NCBI GenBank assembly: GCA_028277485.1
Contig: JANQGE010000081.1
Location: forward strand, 1-64,000
Reading direction: 5' to 3'
Length of the DNA: 64,000 bases
Origin: Chlorobium sp.
Lineage (GTDB): Bacteria; Bacteroidota; Chlorobiia; Chlorobiales; Chlorobiaceae
Position 1 is the first letter of the stretch; each line of letters starts with the position of its first letter. The notes under the pieces are model-generated. The model saw nothing but the letters and a program-made list of their open reading frames with translations, ran no database searches and had not been told where the DNA came from. Of the stretch, positions 43,312-52,594 are shown in pieces. The position numbers and the translations under genes are program-made.

Positions 43312-44181
43312 TTACTGATGCATTCTCCACCCGCCGCCGACATATATGAGCTGTCCGGTCAGCCAGCGAGCCTGTTCAGATGCAAGGAAAACAATCACAT
43401 CGGCAACATCCTCGGGTTTACCGATACGGCGCAGCGGAGTGCTGGCTGCAATATGAATTTCTTCTTCAGGAGTCAGATATCCCGTCTGTATCGGGCCGGG
43501 CGCAACTATATTGACGGTGATCCCGTATCTGCCTAATTCAACTGCTGCAGAACGGCTGTAAGACTCTATTGCATGTTTGCTTGCAGCATAGCTGACACTG
43601 GATCCATGGGCATGGGCAGCGTCAGTACTCAAGTTTATAATACGTCCTGTCTCGGCTTTCCGCTCCAGACACCGCCGTGTATACTCAAACATCATCAGAG
43701 CATAAGAGCGTGTATTGATCACGCAGTTCACATTGATGTCATCTGCGGTTATCGTGTGAATACCGAATCCCTCTGTAGTCTCCATGGCCGGGTCGAAAGT
43801 ATCGAGAGCACAGTAGGTGTGATTGTTCACCAATATATCAATCGGGCCAAGCTCATGCTCACAGTGATCAAAGAGAATCGGAATGTTTTCTGCAAGCGAC
43901 AGATCTATTTCACGCGATACCGCCGTTCCTCCCAAGGATTGTATTTCTGTAATTATCGGATCCGGCATCTGCTGTTGATTGGCACGATAGAGCAGAACGC
44001 CGCCTATACCCGATTCTGTTGCACTTTCCAACTCTTCCGGAGTATACTCACAAGGTTCCCGGAAATATGTAAGAAAAACCTTTGCTCCTTGAGTAGCGAA
44101 GGCCTTAGCCGTTGCTGCACCAATGCCATGATTCGCTCCTGTTATCAGTACAACTTTTTCTTCAATTTGCAAGTCAATCAT
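43312..44181 (-). CDS. Short-chain dehydrogenase/reductase (SDR)
   Basis: This 289-aa classical SDR has the NAD(P) motif TGANHGIGAATAKAFATQG at residues 15-33, the structural NNHT (variant of NNAG), and the catalytic YAASK with an upstream serine in AHAHGSSVSYAASKH. It ends with WLTGQLIYVGGGWRMHQ. Relatives include 3-ketoacyl-ACP reductase-like and sugar-alcohol dehydrogenases; the substrate is not evident. NHT in place of NAG is unusual. A second, broken SDR gene lies upstream on the same strand, separated by a family-1 element. Confidence 0.88.
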   Translation of the reverse strand: MIDLQIEEKVVLITGANHGIGAATAKAFATQGAKVFLTYFREPCEYTPEELESATESGIGGVLLYRANQQQMPDPIITEIQSLGGTAVSREIDLSLAENIPILFDHCEHELGPIDILVNNHTYCALDTFDPAMETTEGFGIHTITADDINVNCVINTRSYALMMFEYTRRCLERKAETGRIINLSTDAAHAHGSSVSYAASKHAIESYSRSAAVELGRYGITVNIVAPGPIQTGYLTPEEEIHIAASTPLRRIGKPEDVADVIVFLASEQARWLTGQLIYVGGGWRMHQ

Positions 44182-44203
44182 TGTAATATCTTCACTTGTT
44201 TAT

Positions 44204-44345
44204 GGGCACTTCTATTAATTTATTCCGCGTCGTGATTACTTCGTTGGTCGGTGCTCGAAATCCTCATGTACTCTGTGTACACTCCGGTTTCTGCGCTCCG
44301 TCCGCCTCGTACTCATGACGCTCATGACAATTAATAGAGGTACCC
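44204..44345. mobile_element. Family-1 miniature element, copy J
   Basis: The ends are GGGCACTTCTATTAATTT and ACAATTAATAGAGGTACCC, 142 bp. The interior matches copy A in inverse orientation (ATTACTTCGTTGGTCGGTGC, TCCTCATGTACTCTGTGTAC, GCGCTCCGTCCGCCTCGTAC). Flanks TTAT/TAAT are an imperfect 4-bp duplication. It separates the intact SDR from the SDR pseudogene. Confidence 0.85.
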
Positions 44346-44561
44346 TAATGTGACCCGAATGGTCTACACAAACTTTTTTCCGAGTCACTGCGACAATTTC
44401 GCCACCCCCATCGAAATAATCAAGAAAATTCACCTTTCCCCTAACGAGATATAGAAGAGCATCTCTTATTCCGCAACGTCCCTTTTCCCATAGTTTCACA
44501 AATAATCTTCTCTTGGCGGAGAAAAAAATCCAATGCTTCTCCAGCTTCAACGATTTCGATG
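44346..44561. other. Gap with a short unassigned reading frame cut by element J
   Basis: A minus-strand frame beginning with a TTG near 44550 (KHWIFFSAKRRLFVKLWEKG and onward) runs about 75 codons before it enters element J. It has no ribosome site and no recognisable motif. It may be a gene fragment or chance. Nothing else is seen here. Confidence 0.3.
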
Positions 44562-45088
44562 CTATTGGGCCGTGTAACCGCCATCTATGACGAGTTCACT
44601 GCCGGTAACGAATTTGGACTCTTCGGATGCCAGATAGAGCACGCCATAGGCAATGTCATCGGGTTCTCCGACATGACCGATCGGATGACGACTGTCGAGG
44701 TGTTTCCTGAAGGCTGCCACTCCTTCCGGTGAATCCTCGGCGAGTTGCTCGACAAGCGGTGTCCAGATGAAGCCCGGATGTACGGAATTGACCCTGATGT
44801 TGTCCTTTGCGTAAAGCAGTGCATCGTTTTTGCTCATCAACCGAACGGCACCTTTGGATGCATGATAGGGTGGAAGATCCGAAGCACCTACAATCCCATA
44901 AATGGAAGACATGTTTATAATGCTCCCTCCGCCGGCATTCTTCATATATGGGATTACATGTTTAGCGCAAAAGAACACACCACTTACGTTCACATTTATG
45001 ACTTTTTCCCACTCTTCACTGGTTACCTCGTGGGTAGGTTTAATGCGCCCCCGGTTACGACGGCAACTTTGCTTTCCACTCTTTTCAT
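44562..45088 (-). pseudogene. SDR pseudogene with an internal deletion and frame change
   Basis: An ATG at 45088 with AAGGTG 6 nt upstream opens a normal SDR N-terminus, MKRVESKVAVVTGGA. The frame then jumps by two bases into THEVTSEEWEKVINVNVSGVFF and the full C-terminal half with YHASK and a FVTGSELVIDGGYTAQ ending. About 70-80 codons between the NAD-binding glycine loop and the DVTSEEEW-like region are missing. Read from the start, the frame stops within seven codons. The remaining 143-codon open frame lacks the nucleotide-binding domain, so a functional dehydrogenase is unlikely. Confidence 0.85.
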
Positions 45089-45130
45089 GATATCACCTTT
45101 TGTCTTGAATTGAATTATGGGTTGTAATTA

Positions 45131-45192
45131 CGGACACCTCAATTGTCCTCCCCCTTTTCCCGATAGAACCGGGACAACCTTCAGAGGTGCCC
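45131..45192. mobile_element. Family-1-like short inverted repeat, copy K
   Basis: GGACACCTCAATTGTCC and GGGACAACCTTCAGAGGTGCCC form an imperfect inverted repeat in 62 bp with family-1 ends but an unrelated interior. It lies 40 bp upstream of the SDR pseudogene start. Confidence 0.6.
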
Positions 45193-45538
45193 GTTCTCAC
45201 TACATACGTAATACGGATTATCTTTGTTTTTCCAAAACATGTATCGTGTATCGCGTTATCTCTCTACAAAAAACGTCATGCTGCACAGCCATCCTCATGC
45301 GAAATCCGGGCCTCCTTTCACGGGGTCGATCGGCACCTGTGCAGGCCTTTACAAGATCGACAGTGAATTCCCATGCCGGTTGTGTAAACTATTTTCTTGA
45401 TTTCGTGGAATGAAATGAATAAGATGGGAGATAAGCGCCCACACTCCAAGACCACAGCGTATACCGCAAGGTTTGAAACGGCAACGCTTTTCGAGCATGA
45501 AAACCGAATGTCGATAACAACAACCGTACCAAAAACGT
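45193..45538. other. 346-bp gap upstream of lptB with no visible gene
   Basis: I see no lptA/lptC partner, RNA or repeat here. Short frames exist but lack ribosome sites. The lptB promoter is presumably within it. Confidence 0.4.
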
Positions 45539-46273
45539 ATGAGTGCAACACTCAGCTGCAGGAATCTGAAAAAAATTTACAACAAGCGTGAAGTTGTCAG
45601 AAGCTCCACGCTCGAAGTAAGGCAGGGAGAAATCGTCGGGCTTCTGGGTCCCAACGGTGCCGGCAAGACAACCACGTTCTACATGATCGTCGGGCTTGTC
45701 AAGCCGAACGCGGGCGACGTGTTTCTCGATGAACACACTATTACCGCCCTGCCCATGCATAAAAGAGCAAGACTGGGTGTCGGCTACCTCCCCCAGGAAG
45801 CTTCGGTGTTCAGAAAAATGACCGTCGAGGAGAACATTCTCAGCGTTCTGGAATTCACTGCTCTGTCAAAAACAGAGCGCCGGGAACGAACCGAGGAGAT
45901 GCTCGAAGATCTGAACATAGCCCACATACGCAAAAGTATGGGTTACGCCCTTTCAGGGGGCGAAAGGCGACGCACGGAAATAGCGAGGGCGCTGGCACTC
46001 CAGCCGAAATTCATTCTGCTCGACGAGCCTTTTGCCGGCGTCGACCCGATTGCCGTAGAGGACATTCAGGAAATTGTCGAGGGTCTTGTTAAACGCAACA
46101 TCGGGGTGCTGATTACGGATCACAACGTACACGAGACCCTTTCCATCACCCATCACGCCTACCTGTTGTTTGACGGGACAATTTTCATGCAGGGAACCCC
46201 TGAAAAGATTGCCGAAAACCCGGAAGCACGGAAACTTTACCTGGGTGAAAAATTCTCGCTCGACCGTTACTGA
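45539..46273 (+). CDS. lptB: LPS export ABC transporter ATPase LptB
   Basis: LptB powers lipopolysaccharide extraction from the inner membrane with LptFGC. The 244-aa protein has Walker A GPNGAGKTTT, the Q-loop GYLPQEASVFRKMTVEENI, the signature LSGGERRRTEIARAL, Walker B FILLDEPFAGVDP and the switch ITDHNV. The GYLPQEASVFRKLT-type Q-loop is particular to LptB (YhbG). The ATG at 45539 has no clear ribosome site. The SbcC-like gene follows after 23 bp. No lptA, lptC, lptF or lptG lies in the window. Confidence 0.95.
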   Translation: MSATLSCRNLKKIYNKREVVRSSTLEVRQGEIVGLLGPNGAGKTTTFYMIVGLVKPNAGDVFLDEHTITALPMHKRARLGVGYLPQEASVFRKMTVEENILSVLEFTALSKTERRERTEEMLEDLNIAHIRKSMGYALSGGERRRTEIARALALQPKFILLDEPFAGVDPIAVEDIQEIVEGLVKRNIGVLITDHNVHETLSITHHAYLLFDGTIFMQGTPEKIAENPEARKLYLGEKFSLDRY

Positions 46274-46296
46274 GTTCCAAACCGCTGTGCAAAGCG

Positions 46297-48957
46297 ATGA
46301 TCCCTAAAAAACTTACCATCAGCAACTTCCAGAGTTATGGCGAAGAGCCCCAGGAACTTGACTTTGATCGTTTCAGAATCGCTTGCCTGACCGGAGTCAA
46401 TGCCGCCGGAAAATCCAGCCTGATTGAAGCAATGGGCTGGTGTATCTGGGGCAGGGGTCGAACAGGAAAAGAGGGGTTAATCAACGAAAACGCAACGGAA
46501 ATGCAGGTTTCCTGCGTCTTTGAAACCAGCGGCAAGATTTACAGGATCATACGCAGAGCAGCAAGAAAAAAAAACGGGGGTACAACCGAGCAGGTTGATC
46601 TGCATCTCTACGACCCTGGAAACAAGTCATTTAAAAGTTTCAATGAAAACACACTGCGGCTTACCCAGAAAAAAATCCTCGACCTGGTCGGACTCGATTA
46701 TGACGCGTTTATAAGTTCATCATTCATCAGCCAGGGACGATCCAACGAATTCAGCCTGAAATCACCGAAAGAGCGCAAGGAAATTCTGGCGCAAATCCTC
46801 CGCATCGGCCGTTACGCCTCCCTCGCCGAAAAAGCCAGGGAAAAAACAAGGATGCTCGGCGAAGAAATCAGCTATCTTTCCGGAAGAATAGGTTCTTTAA
46901 GTGAAGACATTTCACGCTCCACACAGCTGCGCACGGCATTCGAAAAGGTTTCCCTGGAGGCGGAGCGCGCGCAAAAGGCACTCATTGCCTGTGCCGAATC
47001 ATGCCGGGAACTGGAAGAGCGGTTGTCGGCCATGAAAGAGCGGGAACTGGAACAAAAAAACACACGAATTCAGCTCAACCGGACAGAGTCGCGTATCGGA
47101 GAGCTGCATCTCTTGCTGCAAAAGCTTCAGGACGAAGAGCTCGACCTGAGAAAACTCGTTGACAACCGGGAAGAGATAGAAGAAAACAGCCGAAAGTTCC
47201 ATAAACTGAAGCAGCAGCTTGCACGCTTCGACAGGCTTTTCCAGACGGTTTATGAACTGCGCCAGGAAGAACTCAAGCTTGAATCGGCGAAAAAACTGAA
47301 ACTGCAGGGAGCCCGGCACAGGATCGAAACACTCGAAACAGTCCTGAAAACCGCAGAAAACGAACAACGGAAACTGAGAGGAAAGATAACGCTGCTGCAC
47401 GATGACAGGGAGCTGCTCCGGAAACTCCGGCTGGAGCATGAAAAAACGGAAGCTTCCGCACGTTTGCTCGAAACACACCTGGAAGAAAAAGATCGCTGCA
47501 TGCGCTCCCTTTCATCGCTTGAAAGCCGGCTCGCCGCATCTGAAGCACACCTGGAAGAGATACAATCAAAAGGAACCAAGCTTAAAAGCATGACCGGAAC
47601 GATCTGCCCCCTTTGCCGGTCGAAGGTTGATGATGCCCATAAAGAACGGGTTTTGGCAGAGTACCGGGAGCAACACAGGAAGATCGAGAAACAAATAAAA
47701 GCCGACCGGTCTGAAAAAAAGAAACTTGATGCATCCTGGCAGGACTTTGAACAAAAACAGCAGGAGTTCCGGACACTCCAGAAACAAATCCAGACATTAC
47801 AGCACAGGATGACCGGCCTTGAAGAACGGCTTAAAACGCTTGAAGAATTTGAAAACAGTTATGCTGAAGCAAAAAAGAATCAGGAATCACAGGCCGTCGA
47901 GCTGAACCGGGCAAGGGCATCCCTTTCTTCCGGTACAATAGTTGAGCACGAGTTCCAACAGCTCTCGATTATCAGTGAACGTGTAACCTCTCTCGACTAC
48001 AGGCCTGACCGGCACAATGCCTTGAAAACAGAACTGGAAAAACTTTCTGAGGCCGAGAACAAATCCGCCGCACTCATCATGGCTGTCTCACGTCTCGACA
48101 AACTGACCGGTGAACTCCACAACAGTCACAAGGAACTTGAAAGCCTCAAAAAACATCGCGAGACGGAAATCAGCAAACTCGACGAACTATCCGCCTTGCT
48201 TGGCAACAAGGTAGAACTGGAAAAACAGTTTGCGGCTGCCGACCGGGAGAAAAAAACTGCGGAACAGCTCCTTCAACAATTCCTTGTAGAACAGCAGAGC
48301 CTGAAAAAAACCCTTGATGAGCTTGCTGAAAAGAAAAAACAAAGAGAAGAACTTTCCGCGGAACTTGGAAAGAAAGAAGAGAAAAAAAACATTTTCAGTA
48401 TCCTGCAGGAAGCGTTTGGCATCCAGGGGATTCAAAGCCTTTTGATTGAAAATGCCGTGCCGCAGCTTGAAGAACAGGCAAACCGCATTTTGGGTAAGCT
48501 TACACAGAACTCGATGGCATTTGAACTCCGGACACAGAAACAGCGGATCAACAAAAACGTCACCGAAACCCTTGAGATAGCCATTTCAGATTCACAGGGG
48601 GAGGTGAGGGATTACGACAGTTTTTCCGGAGGCGAAAAGTTCCGTATCGATCTTTCGTTGAGAATCGCTCTCTCGAAACTCCTTTCCATGCAAACCGGCT
48701 ATGGCATCAAGCTGCTGGTCATCGACGAAGGTTTCGGCACTCAGGATGAGGAAGGATTGGATGCAATTATTGACTCCATACACCGTATTACCGGAGAGTT
48801 TGAAAAAATCGTATTAATTACTCATCTTGAGAAATTGAAGGATGCATTCGAGGTGAAAATCGCCGTATCCCGCAAGCCTGAACAAGGATCCATCTTTTCC
48901 TTGGTAGCTGGTGATCGGGCAGATTATCCTGATCAACATGTGAGATCATCTGAGTGA
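46297..48957 (+). CDS. SbcC/Rad50-like SMC-family ATPase
   Basis: This is an 886-aa DNA repair/exonuclease ATPase subunit. The N-terminal Walker A GVNAAGKSSL is at about 33-42. Long heptad-repeat coiled coils follow, broken by a zinc hook GTICPLCRSKV (CPLC, about 436). The C-terminus carries the signature DSFSGGEKFRIDLSLRIAL and Walker B LLVIDEGFGTQDEEG. It should pair with an Mre11/SbcD nuclease, but no such gene lies in this window. The single clean hook supports dimerisation through zinc. It probably shares a transcript with lptB, 23 bp upstream, with no obvious functional link. Confidence 0.9.
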   Translation: MIPKKLTISNFQSYGEEPQELDFDRFRIACLTGVNAAGKSSLIEAMGWCIWGRGRTGKEGLINENATEMQVSCVFETSGKIYRIIRRAARKKNGGTTEQVDLHLYDPGNKSFKSFNENTLRLTQKKILDLVGLDYDAFISSSFISQGRSNEFSLKSPKERKEILAQILRIGRYASLAEKAREKTRMLGEEISYLSGRIGSLSEDISRSTQLRTAFEKVSLEAERAQKALIACAESCRELEERLSAMKERELEQKNTRIQLNRTESRIGELHLLLQKLQDEELDLRKLVDNREEIEENSRKFHKLKQQLARFDRLFQTVYELRQEELKLESAKKLKLQGARHRIETLETVLKTAENEQRKLRGKITLLHDDRELLRKLRLEHEKTEASARLLETHLEEKDRCMRSLSSLESRLAASEAHLEEIQSKGTKLKSMTGTICPLCRSKVDDAHKERVLAEYREQHRKIEKQIKADRSEKKKLDASWQDFEQKQQEFRTLQKQIQTLQHRMTGLEERLKTLEEFENSYAEAKKNQESQAVELNRARASLSSGTIVEHEFQQLSIISERVTSLDYRPDRHNALKTELEKLSEAENKSAALIMAVSRLDKLTGELHNSHKELESLKKHRETEISKLDELSALLGNKVELEKQFAAADREKKTAEQLLQQFLVEQQSLKKTLDELAEKKKQREELSAELGKKEEKKNIFSILQEAFGIQGIQSLLIENAVPQLEEQANRILGKLTQNSMAFELRTQKQRINKNVTETLEIAISDSQGEVRDYDSFSGGEKFRIDLSLRIALSKLLSMQTGYGIKLLVIDEGFGTQDEEGLDAIIDSIHRITGEFEKIVLITHLEKLKDAFEVKIAVSRKPEQGSIFSLVAGDRADYPDQHVRSSE

Positions 48958-49132
48958 TTCTCCGGACTTACCTGAGATAAAAACCCTGCAATACATCCCG
49001 AAGGCAGGGGCTGCAAACTCCCTGTCATACAGTTGGTGTGGAACGAACTATAATCCCGGAAGGTTGGTTTCACGTCATAGAGAAAGAAAAAGATATCATA
49101 ACGCTGTACCATTTGAAACGATCGACCGAGGC

Positions 49133-50647
49133 ATGAATATCCTGTTGCTTTATCCTGAGTTCCCGGACACGTTCTGGAGCTTTAAACATGCGTTGAAATT
49201 CGTAAGAAAAAAGGCCTCTCTGCCACCTCTCGGCCTTGTAACCGTGTCAGCCATGCTTCCGCCACAATGGCAGAAAAAGCTTATTGATCTGAACATCTCC
49301 AAGTTGTCGCAAAAAGATCTCGAGTGGGCCGATGCTGCATTTATCAGTGCAATGGGTGTGCAGAAAGGATCCGCCACGCAGATCATAGCCCGGTGTAAAA
49401 ACGCAGGTCTCAGAATTGTAGCCGGAGGCCCCCTCTTCACTTCCGAACCGGAATGTTTCCCGGAAGTAGACCACTTTGTACTGAATGAAGCGGAAATCAC
49501 TCTTGGACCTTTCCTTGAAGATCTTGCCAAAGGCACCCCCGAAAAATACTATCGGTCCGGCAGCTTTCCCGATGTCCGGTTATCACCGGTCCCGGACTGG
49601 GAATTGCTGGACATTAAAAAGTATGCTTCAATGGCGGTGCAGTTCTCCAGAGGCTGTCCTTACAAATGCGATTTCTGCAATGTCACGACGCTTTTCGGAC
49701 ACAGGATCCGGACGAAAACCAGCGAACAGATCGTCAGGGAACTGGAAGCCATGTACAGAAAAGGGTGGAGGGAGAGCGTTTTCTTCGTTGACGACAACTT
49801 TATTGCTCATAAACACTACTTAAAAAAGGAACTGCTCCCCGCTCTCATCGCATGGCAGAAAACCAAAAAGGCAACAACAAAATTCTATACCGAATGTTCC
49901 ATAAACATCGCCGATGACCCGGGACTCATGGAACTTATGGTAAAAGCCGGCTTCAACCAGGTCTTTATCGGCATTGAAACCCCTGACAGCAACGCCCTGG
50001 AAGCATGCGGCAAACAGCATAACACTTCAAGGGACATGCTTGAAAACATCAAGAGAATCCAGCGGGCGGGACTTGAGGTACAGGGAGGATTCATTGTTGG
50101 ATTTGACACCGATACACCGTCCATTTTCCAGCAGCAGATCGAGTTTATCCAGAACAGCGGGATCGTTACCGCCATGGTCGGGCTCCTTCAGGCACTACCC
50201 GGCACGAAACTCTATGAACGACTGAAGAACGAAGGAAGGTTGCACAGCAGCAGCTCAACCGGGGACAATGTGGACAACACTACAAACATTATCCCTAAAA
50301 TGGATATCGAGACGCTACGCAAGGGATACCGAGACATGATGAACTACCTCTACTCGCCCAAAAACTACTACAGCCGCATAAAAACGTTGTTACTCGAATA
50401 CAAGCCCCCAAAGATCAAGTCTCGCTTCCGCGTGGGACAGCTGATGGCTTTTTTCCGTTCTATAGTGATTCTCGGCATTGTCGGAAAAGAACGGCTTCAA
50501 TATTGGAAAATGCTTGTCTGGACACTTTTCAGGCAACATCATTCTCTGCCCCTCGCCATAACGCTTTCCATTTATGGGCACCACTTTCGGAAAGTTTGCA
50601 CGTTGCATCTGAAAACAGAAAAACATCAGGCGGCGTCCCCAGTATAA
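49133..50647 (+). CDS. B12-binding radical SAM protein (DUF4070; HpnP/BchQ/BchR-like)
   Basis: This 504-aa protein has an N-terminal cobalamin-binding Rossmann domain (MNILLLYPEFPDTFWSFKHAL, ADAAFISAMG, RIVAGGPLFTSEP), a radical SAM core with CPYKCDFC (cysteines at 175, 179, 182), VFFVDDNFIAH and GGFIVGFDTD, and a C-terminal DUF4070 region (TRMNYLYSPKNYYSRI-like). Relatives methylate unreactive carbons: hopanoid C-2 (HpnP) and the C-8/C-12 side chains of bacteriochlorophyll c/d/e (BchQ, BchR). In a green sulfur bacterium a pigment methylase is attractive, but the exact role cannot be fixed here. The start at 49133 is chosen from the domain start; the ribosome site is poor. Confidence 0.88.
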   Translation: MNILLLYPEFPDTFWSFKHALKFVRKKASLPPLGLVTVSAMLPPQWQKKLIDLNISKLSQKDLEWADAAFISAMGVQKGSATQIIARCKNAGLRIVAGGPLFTSEPECFPEVDHFVLNEAEITLGPFLEDLAKGTPEKYYRSGSFPDVRLSPVPDWELLDIKKYASMAVQFSRGCPYKCDFCNVTTLFGHRIRTKTSEQIVRELEAMYRKGWRESVFFVDDNFIAHKHYLKKELLPALIAWQKTKKATTKFYTECSINIADDPGLMELMVKAGFNQVFIGIETPDSNALEACGKQHNTSRDMLENIKRIQRAGLEVQGGFIVGFDTDTPSIFQQQIEFIQNSGIVTAMVGLLQALPGTKLYERLKNEGRLHSSSSTGDNVDNTTNIIPKMDIETLRKGYRDMMNYLYSPKNYYSRIKTLLLEYKPPKIKSRFRVGQLMAFFRSIVILGIVGKERLQYWKMLVWTLFRQHHSLPLAITLSIYGHHFRKVCTLHLKTEKHQAASPV

Positions 50648-50666
50648 TGCGATATCGAAACCCTTC

Positions 50667-52076
50667 ATGATCTCCGACAGCTTTCTTTTCCGTTCTGAAG
50701 GCGGTTTTATCCGGATTCCTGTCTGGGGACATATTCCGCTCAACAAACCATTAAAAAAAATTCTGGCACATCCCGCATTCCTCCGGCTGAAGGGAATTCG
50801 CCAGCTCTCGTTTTCTCAGCAGGTTTACCCCGGGGCAACGCACACCCGCTTCGAACATTCGATCGGCGTCTATCATCTCATGAAGCTCATACTGCAGCGG
50901 ATACTGACCAATCCCCTTGCAGAAAGCCTGCAGAGTGAAACATTCTTTTTCGATAACCACACCTGCAAACTGCTGCTTGCATCATCACTGCTTCATGATA
51001 TCGGACATTATCCTCACGCTCATATTCTTGAGGAACATGCACCCATATATGATGGAAAGCCTGTTTTCGCTGCTCACGAGTCGCTGCTTGACAGCTTTCT
51101 TTTCGAACAATATGAAGGTTTCGCTCCTCTTGCCGAGATCCTCGAAAATGACTGGAAGGTCGATCCCCGTGAAACCGCCGGCATTATTACGGGAAAAGCA
51201 GACGGCAGATTCAAGAAACTGATCAGCGGCACACTTGATCCCGATAAAATGGATTACCTGATGCGTGACGCACACCACTGCAACATCCCTTACGGCAGCA
51301 TAGACATTGAACGGCTTATCGAATCATTTGTTCCCGACCCTGAACTGCAGCGCTTTGCCATCACCGAAAAAGGCATCGCACCGCTTGAAAGTCTGCTCTT
51401 TACGAAATATATGATGATGCGCAATGTCTATTGGCACCATACCAGCCGCACTTTCTCGGTTATGCTGCGCAGAATGCTCCAGGACACAGTCGATGAACAA
51501 GTTCTTTTCCCGGAAGAACTGAGGGAACTCTTTTACGGCAATTCCGATGACAGGGTGCTCCATGAACTCAGTCAACGCCTCACCGCTGCACGGCCACCCT
51601 CAGGAGAACTGCTGCACAACATCATGCAGAGGAAGATCTACAAACGCTCGCTCATCTTCTCCCCTTACCGAAACGGGGCGAACGAACCGATTGCATGGAT
51701 GTTTGCCTATGCAACAGACCACGCACGCCGCAAGAAAAAGGAGTACGAAATCTGCAACATACTGAACGGACACTGCGGTCTTGGCCTAAACGGCCATGAA
51801 ATACTTATCGACCCGCCGTCGCTGAAAGATGTTTTCGACTACGCCGACCTCAGGGAACTGCGGATATATCCTACACGTATCGAGCACCTGAATGATTCCC
51901 AGTCGACCCCGGAACGCTATATACGGTTCGATGATTTCGGCGAATCGGTTTTCCTCTCGAATTTTATTCTTTCATTCGAACGTTATACCAAAAAATTCAG
52001 GATCGTTTGCCGTGAAGATCTTTGCGACAGAGTACTGGAACATCGGGATGAAATCATGGGGATGCTGAAGGAATAA
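50667..52076 (+). CDS. HD-domain phosphohydrolase (dNTPase-like)
   Basis: This is a 469-aa HD-superfamily hydrolase of the SAMHD1/YdhJ-like type. The order is VWGHIPLNKPLKKILAHPAF, RLKGIRQLSFSQQVYPGATHTRFEHSIGVYH (split; first metal histidine), the HD motif ASSLLHDIGHYPHAH near residues 104-118, and LDPDKMDYLMRDAHHCNI near 192, as in dGTP triphosphohydrolases. It probably cleaves nucleotide phosphates with a divalent metal; the substrate is not determined. It starts 20 bp after the radical SAM gene on the same strand. Confidence 0.9.
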   Translation: MISDSFLFRSEGGFIRIPVWGHIPLNKPLKKILAHPAFLRLKGIRQLSFSQQVYPGATHTRFEHSIGVYHLMKLILQRILTNPLAESLQSETFFFDNHTCKLLLASSLLHDIGHYPHAHILEEHAPIYDGKPVFAAHESLLDSFLFEQYEGFAPLAEILENDWKVDPRETAGIITGKADGRFKKLISGTLDPDKMDYLMRDAHHCNIPYGSIDIERLIESFVPDPELQRFAITEKGIAPLESLLFTKYMMMRNVYWHHTSRTFSVMLRRMLQDTVDEQVLFPEELRELFYGNSDDRVLHELSQRLTAARPPSGELLHNIMQRKIYKRSLIFSPYRNGANEPIAWMFAYATDHARRKKKEYEICNILNGHCGLGLNGHEILIDPPSLKDVFDYADLRELRIYPTRIEHLNDSQSTPERYIRFDDFGESVFLSNFILSFERYTKKFRIVCREDLCDRVLEHRDEIMGMLKE

Positions 52077-52152
52077 CTCCTGAGATGCCACTGTTACTTG
52101 CAGCTTTTTTATTACTTTGTAGAGGAACCAGCGTAAACAAATGAGAGGAACC

Positions 52153-52500
52153 ATGGAAAATCAGGATAACTACTATAAGGGACTTTTTTACGGTGCCGCT
52201 CTCGGCGCTGCCATCGGCACGGTTATGGGACTGCTGTTCGCCCCTGACAAAGGGCAGGAAACGCAGCGGATTATCTCAGGGAAACTGCGCCATGCCCTTG
52301 ATCTGGCAACCGATAAGGCTGCTGAATTCTATGAAGGTGACGAACACGGTGATACCTATGCCAACGAGGCAAGAGAGCGCTCGAAAGAGATTATCGAAAA
52401 TGCCAGAGATGAAGCACGAAAGATTCTGAACGATGCGAATACCATCCTTAAAGAGATAAAAAACCAGGCAAAAGGGCAATCGAAACCCCAGGATAATTAA
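52153..52500 (+). CDS. YtxH-domain membrane-associated protein
   Basis: This is a 115-aa protein with one N-terminal glycine-rich membrane helix (GLFYGAALGAAIGTVMGLLFAPDKG) followed by a long amphipathic/coiled helix rich in Ala, Glu and Lys (EIIENARDEARKILNDANTI). This is the YtxH/gas-vesicle-protein-like pattern, often stress related; its biochemical role is unknown. The ATG at 52153 has GAGG 5 nt upstream and is better than the ATG at 52141. Its TAA stop forms part of the 5-bp duplication made by insertion of the 67-bp element directly behind it. Confidence 0.85.
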   Translation: MENQDNYYKGLFYGAALGAAIGTVMGLLFAPDKGQETQRIISGKLRHALDLATDKAAEFYEGDEHGDTYANEARERSKEIIENARDEARKILNDANTILKEIKNQAKGQSKPQDN

Positions 52501-52502
52501 GG

Positions 52503-52569
52503 CCTAAATTGAGCGATTGTCGAACATGCTTTACCATTATTGAGCTTTTGCTGAAACGCTCAGTTTAGG
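52503..52569. mobile_element. 67-bp miniature inverted-repeat element, copy 1, with TAAGG duplication
   Basis: The ends CCTAAATTGAGCG and CGCTCAGTTTAGG are 12/13 inverse matches. The element is flanked on both sides by TAAGG (52498-52502 and 52570-52574). It differs from the copy at 56202-56268 at only 3 of 67 positions. The left duplication contains the YtxH stop codon. Confidence 0.92.
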
Positions 52570-52594
52570 TAAGGACAGATTTACAGAGAGATCC

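Noticed and set aside
44236..44550. 104-codon minus-strand frame
   Set aside because: Its last third is element J sequence and the rest has no motif. At best it is a gene fragment, so it is noted only as part of the gap.
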